From Bacteroidota bacterium (GTDB lineage Bacteria; Bacteroidota; Bacteroidia; Flavobacteriales; Schleiferiaceae): a stretch of 64,000 bases of DNA. The position numbers were made by a program, and so were the translations under genes. Numbering within the stretch: position 1 is the stretch's first letter; each line of letters starts with the position of its first letter. The notes under the pieces were generated by a model that ran no database searches, was not told where the DNA came from, and was given only the letters and a program-made list of their open reading frames with translations. Positions 42,207-51,486 of this stretch are shown piece by piece. The stretch covers positions 310,001-374,000 of the forward strand of contig JANSYJ010000003.1 of the NCBI GenBank assembly GCA_024742495.1. Direction: 5' to 3'.

Positions 42207-45086
42207 GTGCGAAGAATTATTATAGGATTATTACTGGTTTTTATTAGTCATACTATTGCCGCTCAGGAGCTTAAAGGAAGAGTGGTTGATGCCAAAACCA
42301 GTGAAGGTATCCCCATGGCGAGTGTCCTAATTGAGGGCACTAAGCAAGGAACTACTACAGATTTCGACGGAAATTTCAGTTTAGAGCTTAAAAATAAGAG
42401 CTTTCCTTTAAAACTTTCTGTCTCCTTTATAGGCTATCAGCAGGCTGTTTATACGGTGAAATCTGCAGATCAAACGATTCTTATAAGCATGCAGGAGGAT
42501 AGCGAAATGCTAGATGCAGTTGATGTTATCGAGCAGCGATTAAGCAAAAAGCAGCGCGAATCGGCCCTAACGGTAGAGGCCTTGGATAATCTTGCTATAA
42601 AAGAAACTCCAGCGGCAAATTTTTATGAAGCGCTGGGTAACCTTAAAGGGGTAGATCTTACCTCGGCCAGTATCGGCTTTAAAATTATTAATACCCGAGG
42701 TTTCAATTCTACCTCTCCTGTGCGCAGTCTGCAATTAATTGATGGAGTGGATAACCAAGCACCGGGGCTTAACTTTTCACTTGGTAATTTTTTGGGCGCC
42801 AATGAGTTGGATATCACTTCTGTGGATATCATTGCCGGAGCATCAACCGCCTTTTACGGTCCGGGAGCTTTTAATGGCGTAATATCCATGACCACCAAGG
42901 ATCCCTTTTATTTTCAAGGTCTTTCCTTCTCGCAGAAAATTGGTGAAAGAGCACTTTCGGAAACCGCCGTACGCTATGCTGAGTCTTTCCGACTATTCAG
43001 TGAAAAGCAGGATGATTTCGCCTTTAAGATCAACCTATTCTATCTCCGTGCCGATGATTGGGAGGCGGATAATTATGATCCCATAGATGGCTCTGAAGTG
43101 GCTAGGGATAATCCAGGTCGCTATGATGCCGTAAACATTTATGGTGATGAGAGCCTAGCCTCAAATAATGAAAGAAACTCCTTTGAGGACGTGAAGTTTA
43201 ATAACCGTCCGGGTTTAGGGATTTTTTACCGTCCGGGTTTCCAAGAAACGGATTTAGTAAACTACGATACTCGGAATTTTAAAGGGAATATTAATCTGGC
43301 TTATCGCACCGACAAAGACCTGCGTTTTGATTACACCCTTAATTATGGCACTGGAACCACGGTTTACCAAGGCGAAAACCGCTTTAGTCTGCAGGGTATT
43401 CAGTTTATGCAGAATATTTTCCAAGTTTCTAAAAAGGATAAATTTTTCGTTCGTGCCTATGCCACGGTAGAGGATGCTGGCAATAGTTATGATGCGGTTT
43501 TAACCGCTTTTAAAATGAATGATCAGATTTTAGGCGATGAAGCAACTTGGAATCAAGTTTATAGCTCAGCCTGGTCTGGCGCCCCTTTCCGCTTTTCAAA
43601 TGCTTTTCAAAATGAAGCTGGCTTTAATGTGGCTTCTCCCGATTTTGATTCGGCATTCTTTGCCAATGGTTACCAAGACCTGCTGCGAGAGTATAATGAT
43701 CTATTAGCGGGCTACCACGATTCTTTGCTAAATATTATTTCCGCCGATCGTCCAGCTCCAGGCTCGGCTTTATATGATTCTTTATTTAATGATGTTACCT
43801 CTCGCACCTTTACTGAAGGTGGATCCCGATTTTTCGATCGATCAGCCCTCTATCATATTATGGGCGAGTATAGCTTAGAGCCTTGGGAGGGTTATAAGAT
43901 GAGAGTAGGAGGGAATTTCCGCTTATACCGCCCCAATTCACGAGGCAATATCTTCGACGAGGTTATTCCTAGTTCTATTGTTACCGATAGCGTAGGTAAT
44001 ATTATCTCTCAAGATTATCGCCAAATAAGCAACACCGAATTTGGCTTGTACTATGGTGTGGAAAAGTACTTCTTTGGCGAGGTTTTAAAAGCGAGCTTTA
44101 CTTTAAGAATGGACAAGAATCAAAACTTTGATTACTTGTTTTCTCCCGCTGCCTCTTTGGTTTATACCATCGACCCCAACAATACCCTGCGTTTTTCCTT
44201 GGGTAGAGCGATTCGTAATCCAACCTTACAAGATCAATACCTACGCTATGATGTTGGTAGAGCGATTTTATTAGGAAACCTCAATGGCTACGACTCCCTA
44301 ATTACCTTCGATTCATTCGATTTTTACCGCAACCAGCAAAACCTGGATCGCGACAACCTTGATTTCTTTAATGTTGATCCTATTCAACCAGAGCGCGTTA
44401 CCACGGCAGAAGTGGGTTATCGTGCAACCTTGTTTAAGCGGATGTTTATCGACTTAAACTATTTCCATTCTTGGTACACTAGCTTTATTGGTTTTCAGTT
44501 TGGATTAGATCCCCGTTTCGATCCCACTTTCACCGATCGCATCCGAAGCTTGCGTGCTTATCGGGTTGCCGCTAATGCGGAGGGCTTAGTAACCACTCAA
44601 GGGTTTAATGCGGGTGTAAATTACTATTTGGATGATCATCTAAGTATTAATGGTAATTACAGCTACAATTCCATAAATCTCAATCCTTCTGCAAACTTCA
44701 TTACCGAAACATTTTACAAGGATGAGTTGGCCCAAACCGAAACGGGCGACCCTATTGTTCCTGCCTTTAATACGCCAGAGCATAAGTTTAACTTGGGCTT
44801 CACTGGGCGTGATTATAAGATTAGAAATAAGCAAGATCACATTCTCGGCTTTGCCGTGACCTATAAATGGATAGAAGGATTTTTGTTTGAGGGCTCACCT
44901 CAGTTTACCGGTTTTATTGATACCTATGATTTGCTTGATGCCCAAGTGAGTTACAATTACAAGCCTTGGAAAACCATTTTTAAGCTGGGTGCTTCGAATG
45001 TTCTTAACAATAAAGTATTTCAAGTTTACGGAGGTCCAAGAGTGGGGAGATTAGCTTACTTCTCAGTAACAGTGGAACTCAATTAA
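42207..45086 (+). CDS. TonB-dependent outer-membrane receptor
   Basis: A 959-residue outer-membrane receptor. A signal peptide (RRIIIGLLLVFISHTIAA) is followed by a carboxypeptidase-D regulatory-like domain (LKGRVVDAKTSEGIPMASVLIEG, residues about 23-100) and a plug with VDVIEQRLSKKQRES. The plug includes ASTAFYGPGAFNGVISMTTKDP in shortened form. A 22-stranded type barrel ends at the C-terminus with LAYFSVTVELN. It starts with GTG. No SusD partner is adjacent, so it is not a classic SusCD polysaccharide system. The secreted esterase gene starts 47 bases downstream, so ester- or lipid-derived substrates are possible; the ligand is unknown. Confidence 0.9.
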   Translation: MRRIIIGLLLVFISHTIAAQELKGRVVDAKTSEGIPMASVLIEGTKQGTTTDFDGNFSLELKNKSFPLKLSVSFIGYQQAVYTVKSADQTILISMQEDSEMLDAVDVIEQRLSKKQRESALTVEALDNLAIKETPAANFYEALGNLKGVDLTSASIGFKIINTRGFNSTSPVRSLQLIDGVDNQAPGLNFSLGNFLGANELDITSVDIIAGASTAFYGPGAFNGVISMTTKDPFYFQGLSFSQKIGERALSETAVRYAESFRLFSEKQDDFAFKINLFYLRADDWEADNYDPIDGSEVARDNPGRYDAVNIYGDESLASNNERNSFEDVKFNNRPGLGIFYRPGFQETDLVNYDTRNFKGNINLAYRTDKDLRFDYTLNYGTGTTVYQGENRFSLQGIQFMQNIFQVSKKDKFFVRAYATVEDAGNSYDAVLTAFKMNDQILGDEATWNQVYSSAWSGAPFRFSNAFQNEAGFNVASPDFDSAFFANGYQDLLREYNDLLAGYHDSLLNIISADRPAPGSALYDSLFNDVTSRTFTEGGSRFFDRSALYHIMGEYSLEPWEGYKMRVGGNFRLYRPNSRGNIFDEVIPSSIVTDSVGNIISQDYRQISNTEFGLYYGVEKYFFGEVLKASFTLRMDKNQNFDYLFSPAASLVYTIDPNNTLRFSLGRAIRNPTLQDQYLRYDVGRAILLGNLNGYDSLITFDSFDFYRNQQNLDRDNLDFFNVDPIQPERVTTAEVGYRATLFKRMFIDLNYFHSWYTSFIGFQFGLDPRFDPTFTDRIRSLRAYRVAANAEGLVTTQGFNAGVNYYLDDHLSINGNYSYNSINLNPSANFITETFYKDELAQTETGDPIVPAFNTPEHKFNLGFTGRDYKIRNKQDHILGFAVTYKWIEGFLFEGSPQFTGFIDTYDLLDAQVSYNYKPWKTIFKLGASNVLNNKVFQVYGGPRVGRLAYFSVTVELN

Positions 45087-45133
45087 TAAACCGCCATAAT
45101 TTTCTTAATTTCGAAAACTATAATAATCACTAC

Positions 45134-46723
45134 ATGAAAAAAACATTACTACTTCTTTTAGCCTTTAGTGGCGTGGCTGTAGCACAGCGCTATACCGCGG
45201 AAGTATTTACGCAAGTAAATGTAAATGCAAACCAGGCTTACGCCACCAATATCGATTTTCTAACTTCTAATTTAAGTGATCCAGCAGCGGTTGCTGCAGA
45301 TGTTACGGCAATCAAAACGGCATTAGCTACTGGTCAGCCCATTCCACCATCTCACTTTAATCCCTTTGATACCACAACTAAGGTTAAGGTTACTACTTTA
45401 AATATGGACGTTTACAGTCCAATGGGGGATACCGCGACTAACCGTCCGCTTGCGATTTATTTGCACACAGGAAATTTCCTTCCTCCAGGATTAAATGGTG
45501 GAATTAACGGTTCTAAAAACGATAGCTCGGTTATCGTAATGTGTGAAAAACTAGCGAAGAGAGGATTTGTAGCTGTGGCTCCAAACTACCGTTTAGGTTG
45601 GAACCCACTCGATCAAAACCAGTTTGTTCGTCGTGCTCAGTTGTTAAATGCTGTTTACCGTGCATTACACGATACCAAAGAATTAGTGCGCGTGCTTAAA
45701 GCGGACGCTTCTAATTTAGGAATCGATCCAAATCGCATTGTAATTTTTGGTGAAGGATCTGGAGGTTATGTAGCCTTGGCTTATGTTACTCTTGACAAAT
45801 GGGCCGAAGTTGAAATCCCGAAATTCATCAACCCAGCTACTTCTACTTCCTTTGTAGATTCTAACCTTGTTGGAAATATTGAAGGATTAAATGGCTTGCT
45901 AAACTTATATGCCGACAATGGTCAAACTACCGATGTTTCAATGTGTGTAAACCTTGGTGGTGCCTTAGCAGATATTTCTTGGTTAGAAGCTGGTGACGCT
46001 TCTATGATTTCTTTCCAAGCGGTACGTGATCCTTTTGCTCCTTTTGGAGAAGGAACAGTAGTTGTGCCAACTACTCAAGATGATGTAGTTGACGTAATGG
46101 GTGCAAACATCTTCCAAAAGAAGGCAAATGCCCTTGGTAACAACAGTCTTTGGATTAACAATACTTATAATGATCCTATCACTTTAGCGGCACGTGCTCG
46201 CTACGGAGCAACTGTAAATTATATTTTCCCAGCTCCATTTGATACGATTACTATTGCCAATGCCGAAGGTATGTTCCCAGTTTTACAGCCTTTAGCTTCT
46301 AGCTTATTTAACAATACCGGTGCTCCTTGGCAATGGTGGGATCCTAATGGTCCAATTGCTTCAGATACTTTATTAGCAGGTCCTCCGGTAATTACTTATC
46401 ACATGGCTGGTTTAGCTAGTAATCCAAATATGTCACCTCAGTTCGGACGTATGTATCAGGATACTGTATTGGGTTATGTAGCGCCTCGTTTAGTTTATCA
46501 AATGAACTTGATTAGTGCCAAAGAATTCGACTTTAATGCTTCGGTTTCTATGTACCCTAATCCTGCGAATGATGTGCTTAATATTGAGTTAATCAGTGCT
46601 GATTTAGAAATTAACAGCTTTAAGATACTTGACAATACCGGTAGAACGGTATTAGCAGGTGAGCTTAGTGATATCAAGAATCGCATCGCGGTAGACGCGC
46701 TTAAGCCAGGGGGGTTTATGTAA
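45134..46723 (+). CDS. Secreted alpha/beta-hydrolase esterase with out-of-frame T9SS sorting tail
   Basis: The open frame encodes 529 residues. After a signal peptide (MKKTLLLLLAFSGVAVAQ) comes a carboxylesterase-like fold: oxyanion region IYLHTGNFLPPG, substrate-side APNYRLGW, and nucleophile elbow FGEGSGGYVALAY near residue 215. A type A sorting domain begins near residue 470 (SVSMYPNPANDVLNIEL) but stops abruptly after LKPGGFM, before its last conserved strands. Immediately after six G (46709-46714) the other frame reads VYVISLNTDQGSASSRFIKQ and then stops at 46776, exactly the missing end. So the gene carries an indel (sequencing artefact, phase switch or mutation). It lies 47 bases after the TonB receptor. 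Confidence 0.85.
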   Translation: MKKTLLLLLAFSGVAVAQRYTAEVFTQVNVNANQAYATNIDFLTSNLSDPAAVAADVTAIKTALATGQPIPPSHFNPFDTTTKVKVTTLNMDVYSPMGDTATNRPLAIYLHTGNFLPPGLNGGINGSKNDSSVIVMCEKLAKRGFVAVAPNYRLGWNPLDQNQFVRRAQLLNAVYRALHDTKELVRVLKADASNLGIDPNRIVIFGEGSGGYVALAYVTLDKWAEVEIPKFINPATSTSFVDSNLVGNIEGLNGLLNLYADNGQTTDVSMCVNLGGALADISWLEAGDASMISFQAVRDPFAPFGEGTVVVPTTQDDVVDVMGANIFQKKANALGNNSLWINNTYNDPITLAARARYGATVNYIFPAPFDTITIANAEGMFPVLQPLASSLFNNTGAPWQWWDPNGPIASDTLLAGPPVITYHMAGLASNPNMSPQFGRMYQDTVLGYVAPRLVYQMNLISAKEFDFNASVSMYPNPANDVLNIELISADLEINSFKILDNTGRTVLAGELSDIKNRIAVDALKPGGFM

Positions 46724-46776
46724 TTAGCTTAAACACCGACCAAGGAAGCGCTTCATCACGCTTTATCAAGCAATAA
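46714..46776 (+). other. Out-of-frame remainder of the T9SS sorting domain
   Basis: Read from the last G of the G6 run, codons give VYVISLNTDQGSASSRFIKQ and then TAA. This is the expected final strand pair of a type A sorting domain and would complete the esterase. With four G the join is LKPGVYVISL, like PAGFYLL, SSGIYFL and VQGIYLL in the other T9SS proteins of this window. With seven G it would be LKPGGVYVISL. Confidence 0.85.
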
Positions 46777-46800
46777 GCTTTTAAAAATTAATTATAGAGA

Positions 46801-46831
46801 AAGCCCCGAACCATTGGTTCGGGGCTTTTTT
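46801..46831 (+). terminator. Rho-independent terminator after the esterase
   Basis: The perfect 12-base stem AAGCCCCGAACC / GGTTCGGGGCTT with a three-base loop is followed by TTTT. It lies about 25 bases after the restored stop at 46776, which fits the longer reading of the esterase gene. Confidence 0.88.
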
Positions 46832-46861
46832 GCTTTTTACCTTTGCCGGCCAATATTTGAT

Positions 46862-47713
46862 ATGAATTACAATCTCAACGGCTACATTATTCGGAATAAA
46901 CACCTTTCCATTCAAGTCAACAATCGTGGCTTAAACTATGGTGATGGCATCTTTGAGACCCTAAAATACAGCAGAAAGCGCTTCAACTTTTGGGAAGACC
47001 ATTATTTCCGTTTAATGGCTTCAATGCGCATTGTTCGGATGGAAATTCCAATGGATTTTTCTCCAGAATATTTAGAGGAGCAAATGCTGAAAGCTTTAAA
47101 TGCTAATCAGTTAGAGGAACAAAGTGCTCGGGTTAAGATTTTAGTAGTTCGAAAGGCAGGCGGCTATTACAGTCCAAAAACCAATGAGATCGACTTCCTT
47201 ATTACGGTAGAGCCGCTCACGGATGCGTCTTATACCCTAAATGAGCAAGGTCTTGAGGTAGACCTTTTTAAGGATTTTTATAAACTCAGTGGCTTGTTGG
47301 GGAATTTAAAATCTACCTCCTCGCAATTATACACCATAGCCGGCGTTTTTGCGCAAGAAAACAATTTGGATGATGTTCTTCTTCTAAATGAAAAGAAGGA
47401 AGTTATCGAATCTACAAAGGCGAATATCTTCTTGGTAAAGGGTGACGATTTAATCACCCCACCTTTAGAAAGCGGTTGTTTGAAAGGGATCATGCGCAAG
47501 CAAATTATCGAACTAGCCCCGCAATTAGGCTTTACCGTTAAAGAAGAGGCGTTCTCGCCATTTGCTCTGCAAAAAGCAGATGAGTTATGGCTTACAAACA
47601 GTGTACAAGGATTGCAGTGGGTGGGAAAATATCGCAAGAAAACCTTTGCCGACCAGCGTGCACAAGAAATGGTAAAAAGATTGAATGTAAAGCTAGCGCT
47701 TAGTTTAGACTAG
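46862..47713 (+). CDS. Class IV aminotransferase (IlvE/PabC-like)
   Basis: A 283-residue PLP enzyme of fold type IV. I use the ATG at 46862 (MNYNLNGYIIRNKH), because the ORF-track start lies inside the preceding terminator. Motifs include NRGLNYGDGIFETLKY, the PLP-lysine region LLGNLKSTSSQLYTIA (the Lys in NLKS) and the IESTKANIFLVKGDDLITPPLESGCLKGIMRK stretch in shortened form. Members include branched-chain aminotransferase, D-amino acid aminotransferase and aminodeoxychorismate lyase (PabC). Length and the GDGIFET start favour PabC or D-amino acid type over IlvE, but this cannot be settled here. Its end overlaps convergent yqgE by 14 bases. Confidence 0.85.
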   Translation: MNYNLNGYIIRNKHLSIQVNNRGLNYGDGIFETLKYSRKRFNFWEDHYFRLMASMRIVRMEIPMDFSPEYLEEQMLKALNANQLEEQSARVKILVVRKAGGYYSPKTNEIDFLITVEPLTDASYTLNEQGLEVDLFKDFYKLSGLLGNLKSTSSQLYTIAGVFAQENNLDDVLLLNEKKEVIESTKANIFLVKGDDLITPPLESGCLKGIMRKQIIELAPQLGFTVKEEAFSPFALQKADELWLTNSVQGLQWVGKYRKKTFADQRAQEMVKRLNVKLALSLD

Positions 47714-48263
47714 GATCCATGGGAGCATTATGCCAAAGTGCATAGTCGCCTCCTAGCTGTTTCATAATGGTAGACCAAAGGCTCTCTATTTCGGTATTAA
47801 AAATTAGGTCCGAATGGCTTTCCGCAACTAACCAAGATTTAGAGGCTAACTCATCGTTTAATTGACCAGCCGACCATCCACTGTATCCCAAGAAAAATTT
47901 AATATCTCCGGGAGCGACCATTTCAAGGGCAATCATCTCCTTTAAAATTTCCAAGTCGCCACCCCAATAAACGCCATCCATAATTTCTTCGCTGCCAGGG
48001 ATTAGTTCTCCCTTCGAATGCAGGAAGAATAGATTGTCTTCTTGCACCGGTCCTCCTTCAAATATAGCTGCATCAAAAGAAGGAAAATCCAATACCAATT
48101 CATCAAAGTCTAAATCCACCGGTCGGTTTAAAACAAAACCCACCGTTCCTTCTGCATTATGATCCGCCAGAAGCACTACGGTTCGATCAAAATTTGGATC
48201 GCCTAAAAGTGGCTCGGCAATTAATATTCTACCCCTAGCGGGAACGGTGAAATTTCGAATCAT
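47700..48263 (-). CDS. YqgE/AlgH family protein
   Basis: A 187-residue cytoplasmic protein of the YqgE/AlgH family (DUF179). I use the ATG at 48263 (MIRNFTVPARGRILIAEP), 15 codons inside the ORF-track start. Conserved elements are LIAEPLLGDPNFDRTVVLLADH, EGTVGFVLNRPV, FEGGPVQEDNLFFLHS and FFLGYSGWSAGQLNDEL, each visible. AlgH was named in Pseudomonas for an effect on alginate, but the molecular function is unresolved. Its 3' end overlaps the aminotransferase gene by 14 bases on the opposite strand. It is divergent from pdxH. Confidence 0.92.
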   Translation of the reverse strand: MIRNFTVPARGRILIAEPLLGDPNFDRTVVLLADHNAEGTVGFVLNRPVDLDFDELVLDFPSFDAAIFEGGPVQEDNLFFLHSKGELIPGSEEIMDGVYWGGDLEILKEMIALEMVAPGDIKFFLGYSGWSAGQLNDELASKSWLVAESHSDLIFNTEIESLWSTIMKQLGGDYALWHNAPMDPSLN

Positions 48264-48338
48264 GATATACCGAAGATAGTAGCTTATGGGTACTTTTGCA
48301 AAGAGCATTTTAACTAATTTTCATATTAATTCACGGCC

Positions 48339-48977
48339 ATGAAAGAGAAGTTGCAAGATCAACGCATTGACTATACGATTGGCGCTTTAGATATAGATCA
48401 GGTTGATAAGGATCCCTTAAAACAGTTTGCCCTTTGGTATGCTGATTATGAGGCTGCTAAACCAAAAGACCCTAATGCATTTAGCCTCGCCACCGCCTCA
48501 AATGATGGCCAGCCACATAGTAGAGTTTTACTATTAAAAGGTGTAGACAAAGGAGGATTTGAGTTTTACAGTAATTATGAAAGTGATAAAGGGAAGGAGC
48601 TAGCGGAAAATCCCAAAGCTAGTATGTGTTTCTTTTGGCCAGAATTAGAGCGACAGATTAGAATAGAAGGTTTAGTCGAAAAACTGACTGAAGCAGAATC
48701 TACTGCCTATTTTAATAGCAGACCTCATGGTTCACAAGTGGGGGCCTGGGTTTCTCCTCAAAGCCAGGTTATTGCTTCCCGCACTATTTTAGAGGAAAGT
48801 GCCAAAGATTATAGCGAAAAATATCCTAATCAAGTTCCAAAACCCGCGCATTGGGGAGGCTATCGTTTAATGCCTCAACGCATTGAGTTTTGGCAAGGAC
48901 GAGCATCGCGCTTGCACGATCGTGTTTTATACGTGCGGAAAGAAAAGCAATGGATTCTACAACGCCTAGCACCTTAA
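48339..48977 (+). CDS. pdxH: Pyridoxamine 5'-phosphate oxidase
   Basis: A 212-residue FMN enzyme that converts pyridoxine or pyridoxamine 5'-phosphate to PLP. Motifs include DPLKQFALWYADY, the FMN-binding SRVLLLKGVDKGGFEFYSNYES region (seen as RVLLLKGVDKGGF), the dimer-interface ERQIRIEGLVEKL, SRPHGSQVGAWVSPQS and the C-terminal RLMPQRIEFWQGRASRLHDR segment in part. Full length for the family. The PLP product serves, among others, the neighbouring class IV aminotransferase, although the two are separated by yqgE on the other strand. Confidence 0.95.
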   Translation: MKEKLQDQRIDYTIGALDIDQVDKDPLKQFALWYADYEAAKPKDPNAFSLATASNDGQPHSRVLLLKGVDKGGFEFYSNYESDKGKELAENPKASMCFFWPELERQIRIEGLVEKLTEAESTAYFNSRPHGSQVGAWVSPQSQVIASRTILEESAKDYSEKYPNQVPKPAHWGGYRLMPQRIEFWQGRASRLHDRVLYVRKEKQWILQRLAP

Positions 48978-49059
48978 ATTACTTCCCTAAGCATTTCGGA
49001 AACGTTTCTAAATAATTGAACTAAAAGGACTTAATAGTTTAGCCGCATCAAATTAATTT

Positions 49060-51201
49060 ATGATGCCTAAAGCCTTATTCTTTCTTCTTTTTAGTTTGAT
49101 CAGTCCATTCTGTTTTGCCCAAACGAATCTCTATTTAGAGAACTTCACTGGTCAAAACGCTTTTGGCGCAATTGGTCAAAGCAGCGGAATTCCCATTATA
49201 AGCCCTTCTACCGGAAGCTGGTCATTGGATGTTTCCCAATGTAATTTGAGTGCCGCAAGCGATTGGTTTCAAGTACTAAATGAACGTTTTGAAGGTCGCG
49301 ACCTAGATGGAGAGGCGATCTGGTATAGCCCTTGGATAAATAGCAGCGCATTTAAAGCTGTCGGGTTTAGCCTTCTAGCATCCGAACTAGGAAGTTTAGA
49401 AGGATCAGATTATCTACTTACCGAATTTAGCCTCGATAATCAAGTTTGGCAACAAGCGCAAATTTATGGATCGCTAAGCGATGATTTCGACAATTTGGAA
49501 ATAAGTCATTTTGGTATTTCTGCCGACTCTCTGCGCATTCGAATTAGAATGCGAAATAATGCCAGTACCGAATATATCCGATTCGATAGTATCCATGTCT
49601 TTGGCTTTAATCAATTGACCTACAGCAATGGTATTTGGAATAAGTACCCGGATGAATTTACGGATTCCTTAAGCTTGCAATTAGCTGCTGGCGATAGCAT
49701 TTATCTAAACAGCCCTGCCGACCTTAAGAATCTAATTCTTGATAGCGGCTCTTACTTGGACCTTGGACCTTTAGCGCGATTGAGCATTCATGGCCAAATA
49801 AGCAATGGCGCACAAATAAATATTCAAAATGGAGCCACCATTCTCCAAACCTTACAAGCCGATTTAAACCAAGGAAACGGCTTAGTGAGCTATCAGAAGG
49901 AATATACGGCAGTTGACCATAGGCGTTTCTCTTTTTGGTCAAGCCCCATGGCAAATGATTCCATCCAAGAGGTATTTGCTCAAAGCTTAGAGGCAGATCG
50001 CTACTGCTTTGATCCAATCAACCAAAGTTATGTTCAATGCGATTCTGGGCTCTTAGCGCCTGGTTTAGGTTTCGCTTTTACTCCGAGCGTTCAGAATCCG
50101 ATAACGCGACAGAATTTCGTCGATCAACGCAATTTTAAAGGACAATTAAACAATGGCACTATTTCAATAAACTTCAATTCAGTGCAGGCAGGAGATTGGC
50201 TGCTATTGGGCAATCCATACCCCAGTCCTTTAAACTTTCAGTCCTTTATTCAAGCGAATCCCGATCTTTTAGGAACCGTTTATTTTTGGGACTCAAGTAC
50301 ACCATTAGCTTCCGGTTCGGCCTATGCCAATTGGAATTCAGCAGGGGCCAATGCCGTTCCCTTTTCGAGCAGAAACGCACCTAATAGTGCTGTAGATGTG
50401 GCACAGGGGTTTATGGTACAAGTGTCCCATAGTTTTAGTGGAGCTTCTTTGTCGCTTCAATTTACTAATGCTATGCGCCTTTTTAGCAGCGTTCCCAATC
50501 CACCTTTCTTCAAAAAGGAGCTTGAAAATCAGCAGTTTTGGTTTAGCCTAAGGAATGAGGAAATTGGCATTTCTACCTTAATTCGCTTTTCTTCAGATTC
50601 GGCTTTTAATTCTAGTCAAGCTTTAGATGCTCCCATAAAGCCCAGTGCCTCGGGGCTGAACCTCTTTTCATTGAAAGAGAAAAACGAGCTAAGCATACAA
50701 TCTTTACCTTGGAAAGATGCCGTTGTAGTCCCAATTGGGATGAATATTCATAGTTCGGGGAAATTCAGTTTGAGCTTAGACTCATCACGATCTAAATCAC
50801 CAACTATCGTTTATCTATACGATACAAAGCAAGAGACCTATTATAATTTAAATGATAGCCTTGTTAGTCTTCAATTTCCTAATACTGGTAAGAATACTTC
50901 TCGGTATGAATTGCACTTTTATGATGCAGCTAGCCTTGAAATAAGATCATTTCAAACAGTAAACTTTAATCTCGATTGGCGCTTGCAAAATGATCGTTTG
51001 ATTGTCATGAGGCCGCAAAATCATCCCTTCGCATTAGAAGTGGAGCTGTTGGATTTAAAAGGCCAAGTGCTTCGAAGTCAGTCCATGGCTTTAGAGGAGG
51101 AAATTTCCTTTCCGATAAACGACTTAGTCCAAGGTATTTACCTCTTGCAGCTTAAAAGCGACAATTCCAATAAGGCAACTGTAAAAATTTATCTGCCTTA
51201 A
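49060..51201 (+). CDS. Large T9SS-exported protein of unknown function
   Basis: A 713-residue exported protein. A signal peptide (MMPKALFFLLFSLISPFCFA) is followed by a jelly-roll-like region resembling discoidin or choice-of-anchor domains (LYLENFTGQNAFGAIG, LRIRIRMRNNASTEYIRFDSI in part). A central beta-rich region contains GDWLLLGNPYPSPLNF, a phrase common in Bacteroidota T9SS proteins. The C-terminus (about residues 640-713) is a type A sorting domain ending in LVQGIYLLQLKSDNSN. No catalytic motif is seen. It is followed 43 bases later by a 59-codon gene for a small anchored protein. Probably a surface or matrix structural protein. Confidence 0.78.
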   Translation: MMPKALFFLLFSLISPFCFAQTNLYLENFTGQNAFGAIGQSSGIPIISPSTGSWSLDVSQCNLSAASDWFQVLNERFEGRDLDGEAIWYSPWINSSAFKAVGFSLLASELGSLEGSDYLLTEFSLDNQVWQQAQIYGSLSDDFDNLEISHFGISADSLRIRIRMRNNASTEYIRFDSIHVFGFNQLTYSNGIWNKYPDEFTDSLSLQLAAGDSIYLNSPADLKNLILDSGSYLDLGPLARLSIHGQISNGAQINIQNGATILQTLQADLNQGNGLVSYQKEYTAVDHRRFSFWSSPMANDSIQEVFAQSLEADRYCFDPINQSYVQCDSGLLAPGLGFAFTPSVQNPITRQNFVDQRNFKGQLNNGTISINFNSVQAGDWLLLGNPYPSPLNFQSFIQANPDLLGTVYFWDSSTPLASGSAYANWNSAGANAVPFSSRNAPNSAVDVAQGFMVQVSHSFSGASLSLQFTNAMRLFSSVPNPPFFKKELENQQFWFSLRNEEIGISTLIRFSSDSAFNSSQALDAPIKPSASGLNLFSLKEKNELSIQSLPWKDAVVVPIGMNIHSSGKFSLSLDSSRSKSPTIVYLYDTKQETYYNLNDSLVSLQFPNTGKNTSRYELHFYDAASLEIRSFQTVNFNLDWRLQNDRLIVMRPQNHPFALEVELLDLKGQVLRSQSMALEEEISFPINDLVQGIYLLQLKSDNSNKATVKIYLP

Positions 51202-51244
51202 GCAAGAAGCTCTCGGGAAAAATTTAAACCACTAATAATTTGCT

Positions 51245-51424
51245 ATGAAAAGACTCGCGCTTACCATTGCCCTTCTTTTATATTTTCATGCCTTAGAGGC
51301 CCAACCAATACCTCCAGATTCAGGGAACTCAGTAACGCCAATTTCAGGTATTGCCTGCTTGGTCATCGCTGGGACTGGGGTAGGAGTCAAGAGGCTATTG
51401 CATTCAAAATCAAATGAAACCTAA
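51245..51424 (+). CDS. Small exported/anchored protein, PID-CTERM-like (missing from ORF track)
   Basis: The ATG at 51245 opens a 59-codon gene encoding a signal peptide (MKRLALTIALLLYFHALEAQ), a Pro-rich stretch PIPPDSGNSVTPISG, a single hydrophobic segment (IACLVIAGTGVGV) and a basic tail KRLLHSKS. The order of P-I-x-G motif, one membrane helix and basic end is that of the small PID-CTERM-type proteins common in Bacteroidota, which often sit directly after a large exported protein, as here. Family assignment is by pattern only. The reading frame is supported by this structure and by the 43-base spacing. Confidence 0.7.
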   Translation: MKRLALTIALLLYFHALEAQPIPPDSGNSVTPISGIACLVIAGTGVGVKRLLHSKSNET

Positions 51425-51432
51425 TATTTTTG
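51425..51432 (+). promoter_or_regulatory. Candidate -7 box (TATTTTTG)
   Basis: An exact TAnnTTTG match starts at the base after the small gene's stop and 62 bases before the ATG of the outer-membrane protein. A TTG lies 24 bases upstream, somewhat farther than usual. Confidence 0.4.
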
Positions 51433-51486
51433 CCGAACTAAGAAATTTGGTATAGTTTTAGAATAAGCAGGCAAAAAATCTAAAAC

